From G963663315 sp963663315 (lineage in GTDB: Bacteria > Pseudomonadota > Gammaproteobacteria > Arenicellales > Poriferihabitantaceae), in assembly GCA_963663315.1 (NCBI GenBank), contig OY760176.1, forward strand, positions 868,001 through 932,000: DNA of 64,000 nucleotides, read 5' to 3'. Below the pieces are notes generated by a model. It did no database searches, was not told where the DNA came from, and saw only the letters and a program-made list of their open reading frames with translations. The translations under genes and the position numbers were made by a program. Positions 63,364-64,000 of the stretch are shown piece by piece; positions within the stretch are counted from its first letter, which is position 1; the number at the start of each line of letters is the position of its first letter.

Positions 63364-64000
63364 TGGCAAAAGTGACCTTTCGCCTGCTCAATCGAGACGA
63401 AGTGCAAACCGTGATGCCGCCAATGAGCAAAATCATGGAAGTCATCGAGGAAGGTCTGGAAGCCCATGGATGCTCAAAGGTGGTATTGCCCCCGAAGTCC
63501 CACATTGATTTGGACAACCGGTACAACGGACATTTCAATATCCTGGTGGGATGGGCCGGTCCCGTTGATACCGCAGGCGTTAAGGTCGTTGGCGATTATG
63601 TCGACAATTACAAACATGGCCTGCCTTCGGAGGTTGGGCTCCTGACTCTCTATGAGCCGCGGATCGGTATTCCGAAGGCGATCATGGATGCGACCGATCT
63701 GACGACACACAGAACCGGCGCGGTGACCGGCATTGGAGTCAAATACCTGGCTCCAAAATCTTCAACCATCATAGGACACCTCGGCGCCCGCGGGACAGCA
63801 TTCTCGAATATCGAGGCGCTTGGCCACCTGTTCGATATCCAGGAGGTCCGAATCAACAGTAAGCGCCCTGAAACACGTGAAAAACTCGCGGCGGAAATTC
63901 GCGAAAAACTGTCCTTGAATGCCGTTGCCGTCGCATCCGCGGAAGAAACGGTCAGAAATGCTGATATTGTCATCGAGGCAACTCGGCTGGAAAAGCCAAT
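63363..64000 (+). CDS. Ornithine cyclodeaminase/mu-crystallin family protein (partial at right edge)
   Basis: 212 residues before the window ends. GTG start overlapping the previous stop by one base. N-terminal NRDEVQTVMPPMSKIMEVIE, then GWAGPVDTAGVKVVGDYVDN, and the start of the NAD(P) fold STIIGHLGARGTAFSNIEAL near 138-157. The first Gly of the usual GxGxxG is replaced by His in GHLGARG. Members make proline, act as ketimine reductases or amino-acid dehydrogenases. In this operon it might process an imino or amino acid freed by demethylation. Confidence 0.82.
   Translation, partial: MAKVTFRLLNRDEVQTVMPPMSKIMEVIEEGLEAHGCSKVVLPPKSHIDLDNRYNGHFNILVGWAGPVDTAGVKVVGDYVDNYKHGLPSEVGLLTLYEPRIGIPKAIMDATDLTTHRTGAVTGIGVKYLAPKSSTIIGHLGARGTAFSNIEALGHLFDIQEVRINSKRPETREKLAAEIREKLSLNAVAVASAEETVRNADIVIEATRLEKP

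Noticed and set aside
1..64000. tRNA or rRNA genes
   Set aside because: I read the gaps on both strands for T-loop (GGTTCRANTCC) and acceptor patterns and saw none; a small or odd tRNA could still be missed.

Overview
The window reads as chromosomal DNA of a gammaproteobacterium of medium GC content. The evidence is gene order: ftsK-lolA-crcB-serS, dapB-carA-carB-greA, lepA-lepB-rnc-era-recO, aceE-aceF-lpdA, rpsF-rpsR-rplI-dnaB-alr-radA and rho-rpmE are all arrangements typical of that class. A marine or osmolyte-rich habitat is suggested, but not proved, by a DddP-like protein, a DmdA-like protein and two ABC importers of the amide/urea/branched-chain amino-acid type. The species cannot be named from the sequence.

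Layout. 1-3.6 kb: minus-strand ABC importer (binding protein, two permeases, start of the first ATPase). 3.8-15.4 kb: dense housekeeping block (rluC; ftsK-lolA-crcB-serS; dapB-carAB-greA), with crcB broken by an in-frame amber codon. 15.4-22.4 kb: accessory segment with REP-like hairpins, a GC-rich carbonic anhydrase gene between short direct repeats, a macro-domain gene fragment, VOC and HD proteins, an AEC transporter, a DUF4143-type ATPase gene bracketed by a 193-bp duplication, a 23-bp tandem array, a DddP-like gene, a candidate minus-strand small RNA and an Xre regulator. 22.5-28 kb: peroxiredoxin, SDR, Gfo/Idh/MocA oxidoreductase, AlaX editing protein, mobA and a TupBC-like oxyanion importer lacking a binding protein. 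28-50.6 kb: core blocks for translation, RNA processing, pyruvate dehydrogenase, replication, cell wall, transcription termination and haem synthesis, interrupted by a PadR/HAAS pair and a MocR regulator. 50.8-57.5 kb: a complete second ABC importer, a CDF metal transporter and a TauE/SafE exporter, with a loxP-like sequence between the last two. 57.5-59.9 kb: decayed Tn3-family remnant. 60.1-64 kb: a GC-rich probable catabolic operon under a divergent TetR gene: SnoaL protein, SnoaL::DmdA-type fusion, flavodoxin-fold quinone reductase and the start of an ornithine cyclodeaminase-family gene.

The most likely undescribed system is the right-edge cluster (60.1-64 kb). A folate-dependent demethylase-type protein carries an N-terminal SnoaL domain, follows a second SnoaL protein, and is co-transcribed with two reductase or dehydrogenase-type genes behind a perfect palindromic operator. 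Second is the DddP-like M24 protein at 20.4-21.7 kb. It keeps all six metal ligands at the spacing I recall for DMSP lyase DddP but has Val where the proposed catalytic Asp should be. All functional statements rest on reading the translations and on remembered family features; no search was run.
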